Numbered from the stretch's first letter, positions 7,223 through 13,586 are shown. The stretch is DNA of 64,000 nt from Kribbella sindirgiensis (GCF_004331435.1 NZ_SJKA01000022.1:61106-125105); one strand, 5' to 3'. Numbers and translations are program-made. Notes: generated by a model from the sequence alone, not told the origin.

Positions 7223-7262
7223 GCCTGCCCACGACTCGAACGTGGGTGTCTGCCGGTCAGGC
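7223..7262 (-). ncRNA. tRNA-like minihelix, copy 3
   Basis: On the minus strand: GCCTG (7262-7258), linker ACCGGCAGACA, CCCACG (7246-7241), loop TTCGAGT, CGTGGG (7233-7228), CAGGC (7227-7223). T-stem fully paired with bases different from copy 2 (compensatory). It sits between the 78-aa and 121-aa genes. Confidence 0.65.
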
Positions 7263-7270
7263 TGTGTTGC

Positions 7271-7507
7271 TTAGTCCTCGGGCCACTGCTCGACGAACTC
7301 CGTCATCAGCTCGCCGTCGCGGCTGGTCCTGCTCACCTGTCGCACGGTCATGCGCTCCGGATCGAACTTCGGCCCCTCGCGCATCGACAGCTCGGTGATG
7401 ATGGCGTAGCGCGCTCGCCTCTCGGCCTTCTGTGCGTCGCCGATGCCCTGCTCGGTCACGAGTGCGTGCCAGTTGCCGAATCCATCGGCCCACGTCGAGA
7501 CCTTCAC
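7271..7507 (-). CDS. Hypothetical phage protein (78 aa)
   Basis: GTG at 7507 overlaps the stop before it (GTGA). Begins VKVSTWADGFGNWHALV. A beta hairpin and one helix; no family recognised. Stop is TAA, rare in this operon. Confidence 0.65.
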   Translation of the reverse strand: MKVSTWADGFGNWHALVTEQGIGDAQKAERRARYAIITELSMREGPKFDPERMTVRQVSRTSRDGELMTEFVEQWPED

Positions 7508-7854
7508 TCGCCAACCTCCTGCCACCACTCGCGAGGCATCAGGAAGAACTCGCCCTCATGCCACCCGAAGAGGTGGGTATCCGGCGCGACGTACTCGTTC
7601 AGCCAGTCCTCGGCCGCGTCGGCGAGTTCGTGGATCTCGTCGAGGAGATCGATCGTGACCAGCCCATCCTCGGCGGTCATGGTCAGCTCGCCAGCGTTGA
7701 ACGCATCGACCGCGGCGAGCGAGGCATCCTCGAACGTCATGCCGTGATCCTTGGCGCGCTGGATCATCGCTGTGATGGCATAGTGTCCGCGCGACCCCTC
7801 GAACCAGCAGCCCGCGTCGGCAGCGCTTGCCGTGACGATCGTTGCCTCGCTCAC
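7504..7854 (-). CDS. Hypothetical phage protein (116 aa)
   Basis: GTG at 7854 with GTGA overlap. Acidic helical protein (ASLAAVDAFNAGEL, DLLDEIHELADAAEDWLNEYV) ending WHEGEFFLMPREWWQEVGE. Unknown function. Confidence 0.7.
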   Translation of the reverse strand: MSEATIVTASAADAGCWFEGSRGHYAITAMIQRAKDHGMTFEDASLAAVDAFNAGELTMTAEDGLVTIDLLDEIHELADAAEDWLNEYVAPDTHLFGWHEGEFFLMPREWWQEVGE

Positions 7855-8435
7855 GCAGCAGCCCCTTCCGTCTCGCGGACCACAAATCGGCAGGCGACGG
7901 GCTTGCCGTGATGCTTGCCCATGCACTCCACGCCTTCGACGTGTCGATCAGCCACGGCGAGACGCCGCCGCGTGTCGGCTTCCATCTCGTCCATCTGCGT
8001 TCCGCGCAGCGCCTCGTAGTGCGACAGGTCGGCGTCGAGAGGCAGGCTCGGGAACGCGGACCGGAACATTCGGAAGTAGAGGCCGGTCGCCGTCGTGTTG
8101 ACCGGGGTTGCGAGCGTCACGTCACGGAACGTGCAGCACAGCTCGGCGGCGGTGCCAAGCCGGGTATCCTCGCCAGCCGCAACGCGATTCAGCAGCTCGC
8201 GGCAATGCGCTCGAAAGACCTGCTCGTGCGCCATCAGATCGTGCGTCGAAACCAGCAGGCTGAACGAATGCCAGATCGCGTCACATGCAGCGGGATGCCG
8301 TCGCTCCGCGCGCTTGATCTCCTCCTCGGCCCATTCCATCTGGTCGAACGCGGATGTCAGCGCAGCGCCCAGATCTCCGAACACTTCACCGCCGAGATGT
8401 TCGGTCACTCGGGCGATGCTCTCTCTCGTGTCCAT
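7851..8435 (-). CDS. Hypothetical phage protein (194 aa)
   Basis: ATG at 8435 lies 2 bases after the repeat copy at 8438-8450, whose purines act as ribosome-binding site. Mostly helical, with paired cysteines near the middle (ELCCTF) and a C-terminal CRFVV. No domain recognised. First gene after tRNA-like copy 4. Confidence 0.7.
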   Translation of the reverse strand: MDTRESIARVTEHLGGEVFGDLGAALTSAFDQMEWAEEEIKRAERRHPAACDAIWHSFSLLVSTHDLMAHEQVFRAHCRELLNRVAAGEDTRLGTAAELCCTFRDVTLATPVNTTATGLYFRMFRSAFPSLPLDADLSHYEALRGTQMDEMEADTRRRLAVADRHVEGVECMGKHHGKPVACRFVVRETEGAAA

Positions 8436-8437
8436 GT

Positions 8438-8450
8438 CTCTCACTCTCAC
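8438..8450 (-). promoter_or_regulatory. GTGAG-type operator-like repeat
   Basis: GTGAGAGTGAGAG on the minus strand, 2 bases before the ATG at 8435. Confidence 0.6.
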
Positions 8451-8467
8451 AGTTGGTTCTACTGAGT

Positions 8468-8508
8468 GCCCGACCCCGGACTCGAACCGGGGATGCACCA
8501 TCTCGGGC
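8468..8508 (-). ncRNA. tRNA-like minihelix, copy 4
   Basis: On the minus strand: GCCCGA (8508-8503), 10-nt linker GATGGTGCAT, CCCCGG (8492-8487), loop TTCGAGT, CCGGGG (8479-8474), TCGGGC (8473-8468). Perfect 6 + 6 bp, i.e. 12 bp in total like the acceptor plus T-arm of a tRNA. Stem sequences are unrelated to copies 1-3. Bracketed by repeat copies at 8438 and 8515. Confidence 0.7.
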
Positions 8509-8514
8509 GATCTA

Positions 8515-8527
8515 CTCCCATACTCAC
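8515..8527 (-). promoter_or_regulatory. GTGAG-type operator-like repeat
   Basis: Exact GTGAGTATGGGAG on the minus strand, between the stop at 8534 and tRNA-like copy 4. Confidence 0.7.
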
Positions 8528-8533
8528 GGTCGG

Positions 8534-8803
8534 TCAACGAAGCGCGGCGCCGTTCCAGCGCTCGCCCGCGAGGATCGTTCCGCAGGCGTCGCACTCGGCC
8601 GATGAGAACTCCGCGTCGATCTCTCCGACGACAAGCACCACGCCGGGCGTGCTCGACCACCACGCCTTGCAGTACTGATCCATGGCGTAGCTGTGACGTG
8701 CTTGCAGGTCGGTCCCGTCGTTGATCTCACCGCTCGCCAGCATCTGTGCGCAGTTGCCGCAGAAGCGCAGGTCGTCGGCAATCACCGTTGCCACGTCACT
8801 CAC
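8534..8803 (-). CDS. Zinc-ribbon-like phage protein (89 aa)
   Basis: GTG at 8803 overlaps the preceding stop by 8 bases. Two C-x2-C knuckles (CGNC near residue 15, CDAC near residue 74) can form one zinc ribbon; between them lie YAMDQYCKAWWSSTPG and a strand-rich VVLVVGEIDAEF. Function unknown. Confidence 0.65.
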   Translation of the reverse strand: MSDVATVIADDLRFCGNCAQMLASGEINDGTDLQARHSYAMDQYCKAWWSSTPGVVLVVGEIDAEFSSAECDACGTILAGERWNGAALR

Positions 8804-9197
8804 CCGCCGTGCGTCGAAGGATGGCCCAGCCGATCGCCTCGAACTCGTCGGCATCGTTCGGCTCGTCGTCCATCACGGTGACGATCACGAAGGTCTGCGG
8901 CTCGTCCTCCGCCATTTCGATCAGGTGCGCTGCGATCTGCGCACCGATGAACTCAGACGTATGCATGACTGCGCCGTGGTAGCAGTATTGGCCAGTCATT
9001 CCGGTCAGGGCTTCCCAGCCGTCCGCGTCGATCAGCACGTCCTCGTCGGGATCATTGGTCACAGACTCCGGCGCATACACGCCGGCCGCGTCGCCGATCA
9101 CACCGTCGCTCGTGAGCGTGAACGGATGGTCGAACTCGATCGCGTTGATCTGCTTCCCGATCACGTGCATGTCTGCCAGTGAGCGTGTGTCGATCAC
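8796..9197 (-). CDS. Hypothetical phage protein (133 aa)
   Basis: I take the GTG at 9197 because it overlaps the preceding stop as GTGA; GTG at 9203 is an alternative. Alpha/beta protein with QYCYHGAVMHTSEFIGAQIAAHL and a strand TFVIVTVMDDE. No family recognised. Confidence 0.65.
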   Translation of the reverse strand: MIDTRSLADMHVIGKQINAIEFDHPFTLTSDGVIGDAAGVYAPESVTNDPDEDVLIDADGWEALTGMTGQYCYHGAVMHTSEFIGAQIAAHLIEMAEDEPQTFVIVTVMDDEPNDADEFEAIGWAILRRTAGE

Positions 9198-9514
9198 GAG
9201 CACACCCGCCCGACGATCACGCGCTCGCACCCCGGACGCTCGAAGCGAACCACGATGGCGCTGAAGGCGTGCTCCGACATGTAGCCGTCCCACCTACTCA
9301 GGTGCTCGGGCAGACCGGAGTCCTTCGTGATGCCGTAGTCGGCAGTGAACTCGCCCAGGTCGTACAGCTCGCCCTTGAAGCGGACGAACGATGCGGAGTC
9401 CTCCCCCGCATCGATCTTCTCCCACTTGAGGTAGTCGAACTCCTCCCGCTCACGCGGGGTCAACTCGCACGCGTCCACGATGTCTCGTGGCACGTTGTTC
9501 GTGATGACCTTCAT
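9194..9514 (-). CDS. Hypothetical phage protein (106 aa)
   Basis: ATG at 9514 with GAGGCAG upstream. The chain has ELTPREREEFDYLKWEKIDAGE followed by SFVRFKGELYDLGEF, a pattern common in actinophage early proteins annotated only as hypothetical. Follows a pair of hairpins at 9550-9604. Confidence 0.75.
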   Translation of the reverse strand: MKVITNNVPRDIVDACELTPREREEFDYLKWEKIDAGEDSASFVRFKGELYDLGEFTADYGITKDSGLPEHLSRWDGYMSEHAFSAIVVRFERPGCERVIVGRVCS

Positions 9515-9549
9515 CGTGCTGCCTCTCGTCTTGGCTTGGCATCATCAGC

Positions 9550-9604
9550 GCACGGGAAGCCATCCCGTGCGGACCACGCGCATCCTGGCGGGACTATCGC
9601 GTGG
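9550..9604 (-). terminator. Two tandem hairpins between genes
   Basis: GCACGGG (9550-9556) pairs with CCCGTGC (9564-9570); CCACGCG (9574-9580) pairs with CGCGTGG (9598-9604). No T-run. They occupy the same intergenic position as the tRNA-like elements elsewhere in this operon. Confidence 0.45.
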
Positions 9605-9623
9605 TTTCGCCGTCGTGCTGGGG

Positions 9624-9731
9624 TCACTGCGTACGTCGCCGCACCAACCCCCAGACCGCCTTGATGCGGCCCAACAACAAGGGGCGCGGCGTACGGTTGC
9701 CGTGCCGTTTCCGATGCCTTGCGTGACTCAT
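9624..9731 (-). CDS. Very basic micro-protein (35 aa)
   Basis: ATG at 9731, with AGAAGGG upstream. MSHARHRKRHGNRTPRPLLL and a C-terminal RRRTQ make it strongly cationic, so nucleic-acid binding is plausible. The longer open frame crosses tRNA-like copy 5 and is rejected. Confidence 0.5.
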   Translation of the reverse strand: MSHARHRKRHGNRTPRPLLLGRIKAVWGLVRRRTQ

Positions 9732-9797
9732 CTCTCGACCCTTCTGTAGATGTCCCCTACATCCCCAGTTGGCATCTCTCCCCCGAGATCTGCCCGT

Positions 9798-9840
9798 GGC
9801 CAGCCAGGGAATCGAACCCCGGACCTCTCCATCACTGGCC
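9798..9840 (-). ncRNA. tRNA-like minihelix, copy 5
   Basis: On the minus strand: GGCCAG (9840-9835), 12-nt linker TGATGGAGAGGT, CCGGGG (9822-9817), loop TTCGATT, CCCTGG (9809-9804, one G-U pair), CTGGCC (9803-9798). Again 6 + 6 bp with a canonical T-loop and unrelated stem sequences. It begins 7 bases after the stop of the 43-aa gene. Confidence 0.7.
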
Positions 9841-9847
9841 GAACCAC

Positions 9848-9979
9848 TCACTCCCAGCCGCGGAGCCGGGACCAGCACCACTCGGGATGGCGGCGACACA
9901 GCAGCCGAGCCACCCAACGCCAGCGGACGTACTGCACGTGGCAGTTGTTCCGCAGGTCGTAGACCTCGTAGCGAGCCAT
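9848..9979 (-). CDS. Small basic protein (43 aa)
   Basis: MARYEVYDLRNNCHVQYVRW, then RLLCRRHPEWCW. The ATG at 9979 shares a base with the preceding stop (TGATG), which supports it. Three cysteines and several tryptophans; no family recognised. Confidence 0.6.
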   Translation of the reverse strand: MARYEVYDLRNNCHVQYVRWRWVARLLCRRHPEWCWSRLRGWE

Positions 9980-10155
9980 CAGGACGAGAACCTGGCGTAT
10001 GCGGCGGACTCGGACTCAGTAACGCGGTTCGCCCAGGCGATCGACGCGCTCACGCACTCCGGACGCTCGCAGGTGTCGGTGACAACCATGGATCCGATAG
10101 CGGTGTGAGCAACTACTGACCCGGTTGCGTCGTGGAGGCAGAGACCCTGCTCCAT
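9979..10155 (-). CDS. Hypothetical phage protein (58 aa)
   Basis: The ATG at 10155 (MEQGLCLHDATGSVV) shares a base with the stop of the gene before it (TGATG) and is preferred to an ATG at 10176. Contains CERPEC. Function unknown. Confidence 0.6.
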   Translation of the reverse strand: MEQGLCLHDATGSVVAHTAIGSMVVTDTCERPECVSASIAWANRVTESESAAYARFSS

Positions 10156-10331
10156 CACGCACCGACCAGATGCCACGGGAACGTCGTGCGCCGGGTGTTG
10201 CTCGGTGCGACTCGCCGCGTCGATACGGTGCGGCTCACGCCGTCACGCTCGACCGGCCAGCGAAGCTTCACCTTGCCGTGCCGGTACGTCGACGACCCGT
10301 GCGGGTGACGGTTGTATCCGATTGAAGCCAT
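10155..10331 (-). CDS. Basic hypothetical protein (58 aa)
   Basis: MASIGYNRHPHGSSTYRHGK, rich in His and Arg. The ATG at 10331 lies 9 bases after the GGGAG of the repeat copy at 10341-10353, which serves as Shine-Dalgarno. Function unknown. Confidence 0.6.
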   Translation of the reverse strand: MASIGYNRHPHGSSTYRHGKVKLRWPVERDGVSRTVSTRRVAPSNTRRTTFPWHLVGA

Positions 10332-10340
10332 GGGTTAGCA

Positions 10341-10353
10341 CTCCCATACTCAC
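10341..10353 (-). promoter_or_regulatory. GTGAG-type operator-like repeat
   Basis: Exact GTGAGTATGGGAG on the minus strand; its GGGAG is the ribosome-binding site of the gene starting at 10331. Confidence 0.7.
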
Positions 10354-10390
10354 AGTTGGTTCGGAAGAATCGGCTGAGCAGCCGGGGCAA

Positions 10391-10427
10391 CGCACCTCCC
10401 CACCCCCCGTACTCGAGAGGAGGTGCG
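10391..10427 (-). terminator. Perfect 9-bp hairpin between genes
   Basis: CGCACCTCC (10391-10399) pairs with GGAGGTGCG (10419-10427) over a 19-nt loop. Lies after the stop of the 67-aa gene and before a repeat copy, as at 985-1014. Confidence 0.5.
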
Positions 10428-10442
10428 CTGGTATCTGGTGGA

Positions 10443-10646
10443 TCAGACGCGCCGGAGCAGAATCCCGCTCGGGTGAATGTCGTACCGGTACACGCCGGCC
10501 GTCTCGACCGTCGCCGGTCCCTTTGTCGTGCCAGGTAGCGGGATCGTGTCCCCCACCTTCAGGTCAAGTTCGACCTTCTGCCAGCGGCCATCGTCGCCGA
10601 CCACAGGCTCGGCCCGGTCGAAGATGTCGTCCCAGGTGTAGTTCAC
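10443..10646 (-). CDS. Hypothetical phage protein (67 aa)
   Basis: GTG at 10646 overlaps the stop of the secreted protein (GTGA). Begins VNYTWDDIFDRAEPVVGDDG; beta-rich (KVGDTIPLPG, TVETAGVYRYDI). Function unknown. Confidence 0.65.
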   Translation of the reverse strand: MNYTWDDIFDRAEPVVGDDGRWQKVELDLKVGDTIPLPGTTKGPATVETAGVYRYDIHPSGILLRRV

Positions 10647-10828
10647 CGCCCCACCTCCGTCAGCGTGTAGCGGTCGAGCTTGCCGTCGTAGTCGAAGCTG
10701 CACGAGTCCTCGGCCGGAGCCGAGCCCACGGCGAGGCAGTCCGGCTCCGGTACGGCGTAGCTCTCGGCCAGCGCCCCTCCCAGGTAGCCCGCCGCCAAGA
10801 GGGCGAGCGCACCGATTGCCTTGATCAT
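10643..10828 (-). CDS. Small exported or membrane-anchored protein (61 aa)
   Basis: MIKAIGALALLAAGYLGGAL is a signal peptide or single membrane anchor, followed by a short acidic tail with two cysteines (PDCLAV, DSCSF) that could form a disulfide outside the cell. First gene of the leftward operon, directly behind a repeat copy at 10840-10852. Possibly a lysogenic or superinfection factor; not proven. Confidence 0.65.
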   Translation of the reverse strand: MIKAIGALALLAAGYLGGALAESYAVPEPDCLAVGSAPAEDSCSFDYDGKLDRYTLTEVGR

Positions 10829-10839
10829 GTAGTGATCCT

Positions 10840-10852
10840 CTCATACTCACGG
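10840..10852 (-). promoter_or_regulatory. GTGAG-type operator-like repeat
   Basis: Exact GTGAGTATGAGAG on the minus strand, 11 bases before the first gene of the leftward operon. Confidence 0.7.
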
Positions 10853-10994
10853 TCGATCTGTAAAGCGCCTCTGGTCCGGGTTGACCGGTCTATCGCTGGC
10901 ACCCGCTCACCGCTCGTCAACATGTTCGGAGTGTGTGAGCCTAGGTGCAGCACCCGGAGGCTTACGACGGGCTTGCGCCCGGTCTTGCACTAGT

Positions 10995-11073
10995 GTGCGG
11001 CTCACCCTTCCGTCTAGGTGGTCCAGCCGCTTTCGCGGTGGTCCGTTGCCCTGTCCGTCCGGGTGAGCCGCAC
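10995..11073. repeat. 13-bp perfect inverted repeat, large stem-loop
   Basis: GTGCGGCTCACCC (10995-11007) pairs with GGGTGAGCCGCAC (11061-11073). The loop contains a smaller CCGC-TTTC-GCGG hairpin. Abuts a second stem-loop. Confidence 0.75.
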
Positions 11074-11115
11074 TCTCAAGCCACGCGGTATGCCACGTGG
11101 ACTAGCCCTTGAGAG
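11073..11115. repeat. Composite hairpin
   Basis: CTCTCAAG (11073-11080) pairs with CTTGAGAG (11108-11115), and inside it CCACG (11081-11085) with CGTGG (11096-11100), capped by GG-TATG-CC. It shares one base with the preceding stem, suggesting one folded RNA or DNA element. Confidence 0.7.
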
Positions 11116-11389
11116 AGAAAGTCTCGTACGTCCGACCACTCTGAACACCCGATTACGAGCATCCCACCCTGAGACCGATAGCGCGTTCGATACCACCCGG
11201 CATACCGGGATCAGTACCTACTGACACGTGTCTCGTACGGTGCCTGCCTCAGCGGCAAGCGTGATTCAACGCCTCCCTCAGGTACAACCATCCTGAGTCC
11301 ATCGCGGCATGACGGGCAATGGCGTGCCCTTGCGTCGGTTGCCGCGGTCGGTATTCAGTTTGTGGTGGTGCGGTGTTGCTGGTGCAACC

Positions 11390-11402
11390 CTCTCACACTC
11401 AC
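11390..11402 (-). promoter_or_regulatory. GTGAG-type operator-like repeat
   Basis: GTGAGTGTGAGAG on the minus strand, in the non-coding region. Confidence 0.55.
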
Positions 11403-11510
11403 AGTGTGCCTGTCAAATGCGGGCTGACTGCGGATCGTAGGCGAGATGGGAAGGGGTCAAGCCCTGTACCGAGAGCCTCACTCGGAGGATCAGTCTTCCC
11501 TGCCAACGCC

Positions 11511-11523
11511 CTCACACTCTCAC
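11511..11523 (-). promoter_or_regulatory. GTGAG-type operator-like repeat
   Basis: GTGAGAGTGTGAG on the minus strand, in the non-coding region. Confidence 0.55.
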
Positions 11524-11721
11524 GTGCTGCGGGTTGCGGTCAAGTCCTGTGTTGCGGTCGCTCTGTGCGGTCCGCGTTGCGCTTGCGCCGTGTGCGCTCG
11601 CGCCGTCCGTGCGGGCTGTGAAGCCCGCGACAGGCACGCTGTGGAGTTGTTCAAGCTGCGGTCACTCGCTCCGCTCCGTGGTGGCTGCGGGGTGGTGATG
11701 AGGAGGAATCTACGCGCCAAC

Positions 11722-11734
11722 CTCCCACACTCAC
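11722..11734 (-). promoter_or_regulatory. GTGAG-type operator-like repeat
   Basis: GTGAGTGTGGGAG on the minus strand, in the non-coding region. Confidence 0.55.
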
Positions 11735-11811
11735 AAACCCCGTTCCTGCCATCTGTCGTCAACATTCTGCCAGTCACAGAGCGTGAGGCCGGCGAGCACA
11801 GTAAGTAGTTC

Positions 11812-11824
11812 CTCCCATACTCTT
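11812..11824 (-). promoter_or_regulatory. GTGAG-type repeat, degenerate at one end
   Basis: AAGAGTATGGGAG on the minus strand; the first two bases differ from consensus. Confidence 0.4.
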
Positions 11825-11841
11825 GATCTACGCGAGGGTAG

Positions 11842-11855
11842 GGGGTATTTACCCC
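11842..11855. repeat. 14-bp palindrome
   Basis: GGGGTA-TT-TACCCC, perfect dyad in the non-coding region; possible protein-binding site. Confidence 0.45.
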
Positions 11856-12039
11856 GCGCGCGTCGGGTGGGGCACCGCCATGTCTTAGCAGCTGGCGGAT
11901 TGCCACAGTTCCAAGGTCGATCTGCCGGCGCCAGGATTCGCCGCTGAGTCGACCTGGAGCGGCGCTTCAAGTGGCCTCTGACCTACGAACTTATCCCTTC
12001 GAGGGCTTCGCCGTAGCCTCTACGGCTCATCGCTTTGGC

Positions 12040-12059
12040 GGGCGCGTAAGCGCCCTTTT
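12040..12059 (+). terminator. Intrinsic terminator
   Basis: GGGCGC-GTAA-GCGCCC followed by TTTT, oriented rightward. It would stop transcription entering from the left, insulating the late genes. Confidence 0.55.
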
Positions 12060-12130
12060 CGCTGAGTGGCGGAGCCTCTACGCTCTGTGCTTAGAGTGCT
12101 CGGCGCCTCATCCGCTCACCTCCCGCTGCT

Positions 12131-12148
12131 CGGTCCCGCTAGGGACCG
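12131..12148. repeat. 7-bp hairpin
   Basis: CGGTCCC-GCTA-GGGACCG, perfect. Confidence 0.45.
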
Positions 12149-12201
12149 TGAGTGTTGGAGGTTTTGGCGATCCATGCTACCCTGTCAAAGCTTTGAGCGT
12201 A

Positions 12202-12214
12202 GTGAGAGTGTGAG
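12202..12214 (+). promoter_or_regulatory. GTGAG-type operator-like repeat, rightward
   Basis: GTGAGAGTGTGAG on the plus strand; the first copy pointing right, matching the change of transcription direction. Confidence 0.55.
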
Positions 12215-12298
12215 AGGTAGCTCACATCGAAGGAGCGATATAAAGCTGTTCGCTCATGTCGACCTTATAAGTACAAGGGTAAAGAGCTAAGGACGAAG

Positions 12299-12316
12299 AG
12301 AGGGCTAACGCCCTCT
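12299..12316. repeat. 7-bp hairpin
   Basis: AGAGGGC-TAAC-GCCCTCT, perfect, near the start of the late genes. Confidence 0.4.
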
Positions 12317-12440
12317 AAGAGCTACGCCTTAAGGGCTAAGCCTTAGATCCCAACGAACTTGCCTCGGGTCCACGAGCATCGCTCACCGGTCATCGCGTAC
12401 CGGCACGTGGTCGAGGCCATCTCTTGGGGAGGTGGTCGCA

Positions 12441-12758
12441 GTGCCGGGATGGAATGGCTCCAACCGCCGCGACCGCCTCCCCGCCAACTGGAACAAGATC
12501 CGCGAGAGGATCCTGCGCCGGGACAACTACGAGTGCCAGCAGGAGAACCCCTACGGTGCGAAGGAGTGCCCCGAGCCGGCGACAGATGTGGATCACATCA
12601 TCCCTGGAGACGACCACAGCGACGTGAATCTCCAGTCCCTGTGCGACTGGCACCACAAGCAGAAGTCCGGAGCTGAAGGCGCAGCCGCAGCTCGGGCTCG
12701 GCGCCAGAAGATCGATCGGAAGTTTCGCAGGACCGAGGAGCACCCCGGCCTGATGTAA
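12441..12758 (+). CDS. HNH endonuclease (105 aa)
   Basis: GTG at 12441 with GGGGAGG 8 bases upstream; a GTG at 12432 overlaps that site and is rejected. The protein has the HNH order: RDNYECQQ with first cysteine, the DVDHIIPGDDHSDVNLQSLC core (DH, then N, then C) and WHHKQK. HNH proteins next to the terminase genes are needed for terminal cleavage of cos-ended phage DNA in several systems (established for HK97 and others). Its place before TerS and TerL fits that role. Confidence 0.9.
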   Translation: MPGWNGSNRRDRLPANWNKIRERILRRDNYECQQENPYGAKECPEPATDVDHIIPGDDHSDVNLQSLCDWHHKQKSGAEGAAAARARRQKIDRKFRRTEEHPGLM

Positions 12759-12790
12759 GCCGGGAGGGCGCGGCGCTTGCCCCCTCCCCC

Positions 12791-12843
12791 GCCCCCGGAT
12801 TGAGCCCGACGCCCCTCTCCCGTCGACGCTCTCCGGGGGCTTT
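12791..12843 (+). terminator. Putative terminator after HNH gene
   Basis: GCCCCCGGA (12791-12799) pairs with TCCGGGGGC (12832-12840) followed by TTT. The loop is long (32 nt), so efficiency is uncertain. Confidence 0.4.
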
Positions 12844-12899
12844 GTCTTGGCCAGCACCTATGTCCGTTGTTCGCGACGGCGGTTACGTGCTGGTCGTCT

Positions 12900-12978
12900 G
12901 GCCGTGTAGCTCAGTCGGTAGAGCACCTGCCTGCGAATGCAGAGCGGGAGGTCGCGGGTTCGATCCCCGCCCTGGCCC
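12900..12978 (+). tRNA. Aberrant tRNA with 13-nt anticodon loop (Arg GCG-like)
   Basis: Acceptor GGCCGTG pairs with CCTGGCC (one G-U, one U-C mismatch). D-arm GCTC-AGTCGGTA-GAGC, variable region AGGTC and T-arm GCGGG-TTCGATC-CCCGC are all canonical. The anticodon stem CCTGC pairs with GCGGG, but the loop is 13 nt instead of 7: CTGCGAA, which would read anticodon GCG, then six extra bases TGCAGA. The loop can fold on itself as CTGC-GAAT-GCAG, hiding the anticodon. No encoded CCA in frame. It may be a decayed tRNA, a tRNA with an insertion, or a structural mimic. Confidence 0.6.
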
Positions 12979-12996
12979 CAACCATGAGGAGGCGAC

Positions 12997-13137
12997 GTGC
13001 ACCTTCACCTCGCCTTCGGCGATTTCGTACTACTCGACCTGGAGCTGAACTCCAGCCTGCTCACTCGCTCCGAGCCGGAGCCGGACCTCGAAGAGGAGGA
13101 GCCGGAGCCGCTCGGCTTCCAAGCCCCTGTGAGGTGA
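12997..13137 (+). CDS. Small acidic protein (46 aa)
   Basis: GTG at 12997 has GAGGAGG upstream. VHLHLAFGDFVLLDLELNSS is followed by a glutamate-rich tail (EPDLEEEEPEPL). Its 3' end carries the strong Shine-Dalgarno GAGGTGATC of TerS. Function unknown; similar short acidic proteins precede terminase in other actinophages. Confidence 0.55.
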   Translation: MHLHLAFGDFVLLDLELNSSLLTRSEPEPDLEEEEPEPLGFQAPVR

Positions 13138-13142
13138 TCCCG

Positions 13143-13586
13143 TTGCCCGGTCCGGTTCCCAACCGTGAGTCCGACCTTGCTCGCCCACGCGAGCGCAAGG
13201 GCGGCGACCAGCAGTCCGTCACCAAGGGCGTGCTCCGCGAGACCGTGGTGCCCCACGCCGATAAGGACTGGCATCCGATCGCCCGCAAGCTGTGGGACGG
13301 CGTGAAGACCTCCGGCCAGGTCGACTTCTACCAGAACTCCGACTGGGCGATGCTCTACTCGCTCTGCGACGACCTCTCGCACTACAAGAAGTCGGGTAAG
13401 CGCAGCGGGCAGATGCTCCAGACGATCTACTCCGCGTTCGAGCGCCTCCTCATCACCGAGGGGGATCGCCGTCGCGTCCGCATCGAGCTCCACGAGCCGG
13501 AGCCCGAGACGCAGGCAGCCAGCGTGACCGCCATCGACGAGTACAAGGCCATGCTGAAGGTGGCCCCCAGCGAGGTGAGCGAGTGA
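13143..13586 (+). CDS. terS: Terminase small subunit (147 aa)
   Basis: TTG at 13143 is chosen because GAGGTGATC, nearly perfectly complementary to the 16S rRNA tail, ends 4-5 bases upstream. The N-terminus LPGPVPNRESDLARPRERKGG is the signature of actinophage P27/Rho13-type small terminases. A DNA-binding helical region follows (DWHPIARKLWDGVKTSG, YKKSGKRSGQML). It recognises the packaging site and loads TerL. Separated from TerL by the GDPD-like gene, which is unusual. Confidence 0.8.
   Translation: MPGPVPNRESDLARPRERKGGDQQSVTKGVLRETVVPHADKDWHPIARKLWDGVKTSGQVDFYQNSDWAMLYSLCDDLSHYKKSGKRSGQMLQTIYSAFERLLITEGDRRRVRIELHEPEPETQAASVTAIDEYKAMLKVAPSEVSE

Larger units (their letters stand above)
10853..12440. 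other. 1.6-kb non-coding divergent region, structure-rich
   Basis: No frame here has coding character. The leftward genes start at its left edge and the rightward late genes at its right edge. It holds long inverted repeats, several short hairpins, an intrinsic terminator and five copies of the GTGAG repeat, whose orientation flips between 11,824 and 12,202. In cos-type actinophages the ends lie beside the HNH and terminase genes, so the joined cos site may be here (inference). A replication origin or promoters are alternatives. Confidence 0.6.

Noticed and set aside
11319..11970. Frames of 60-130 codons inside the non-coding region
   Set aside because: Composition is repetitive and hairpin-rich, starts lack ribosome-binding sites, and no overlap coupling is seen.
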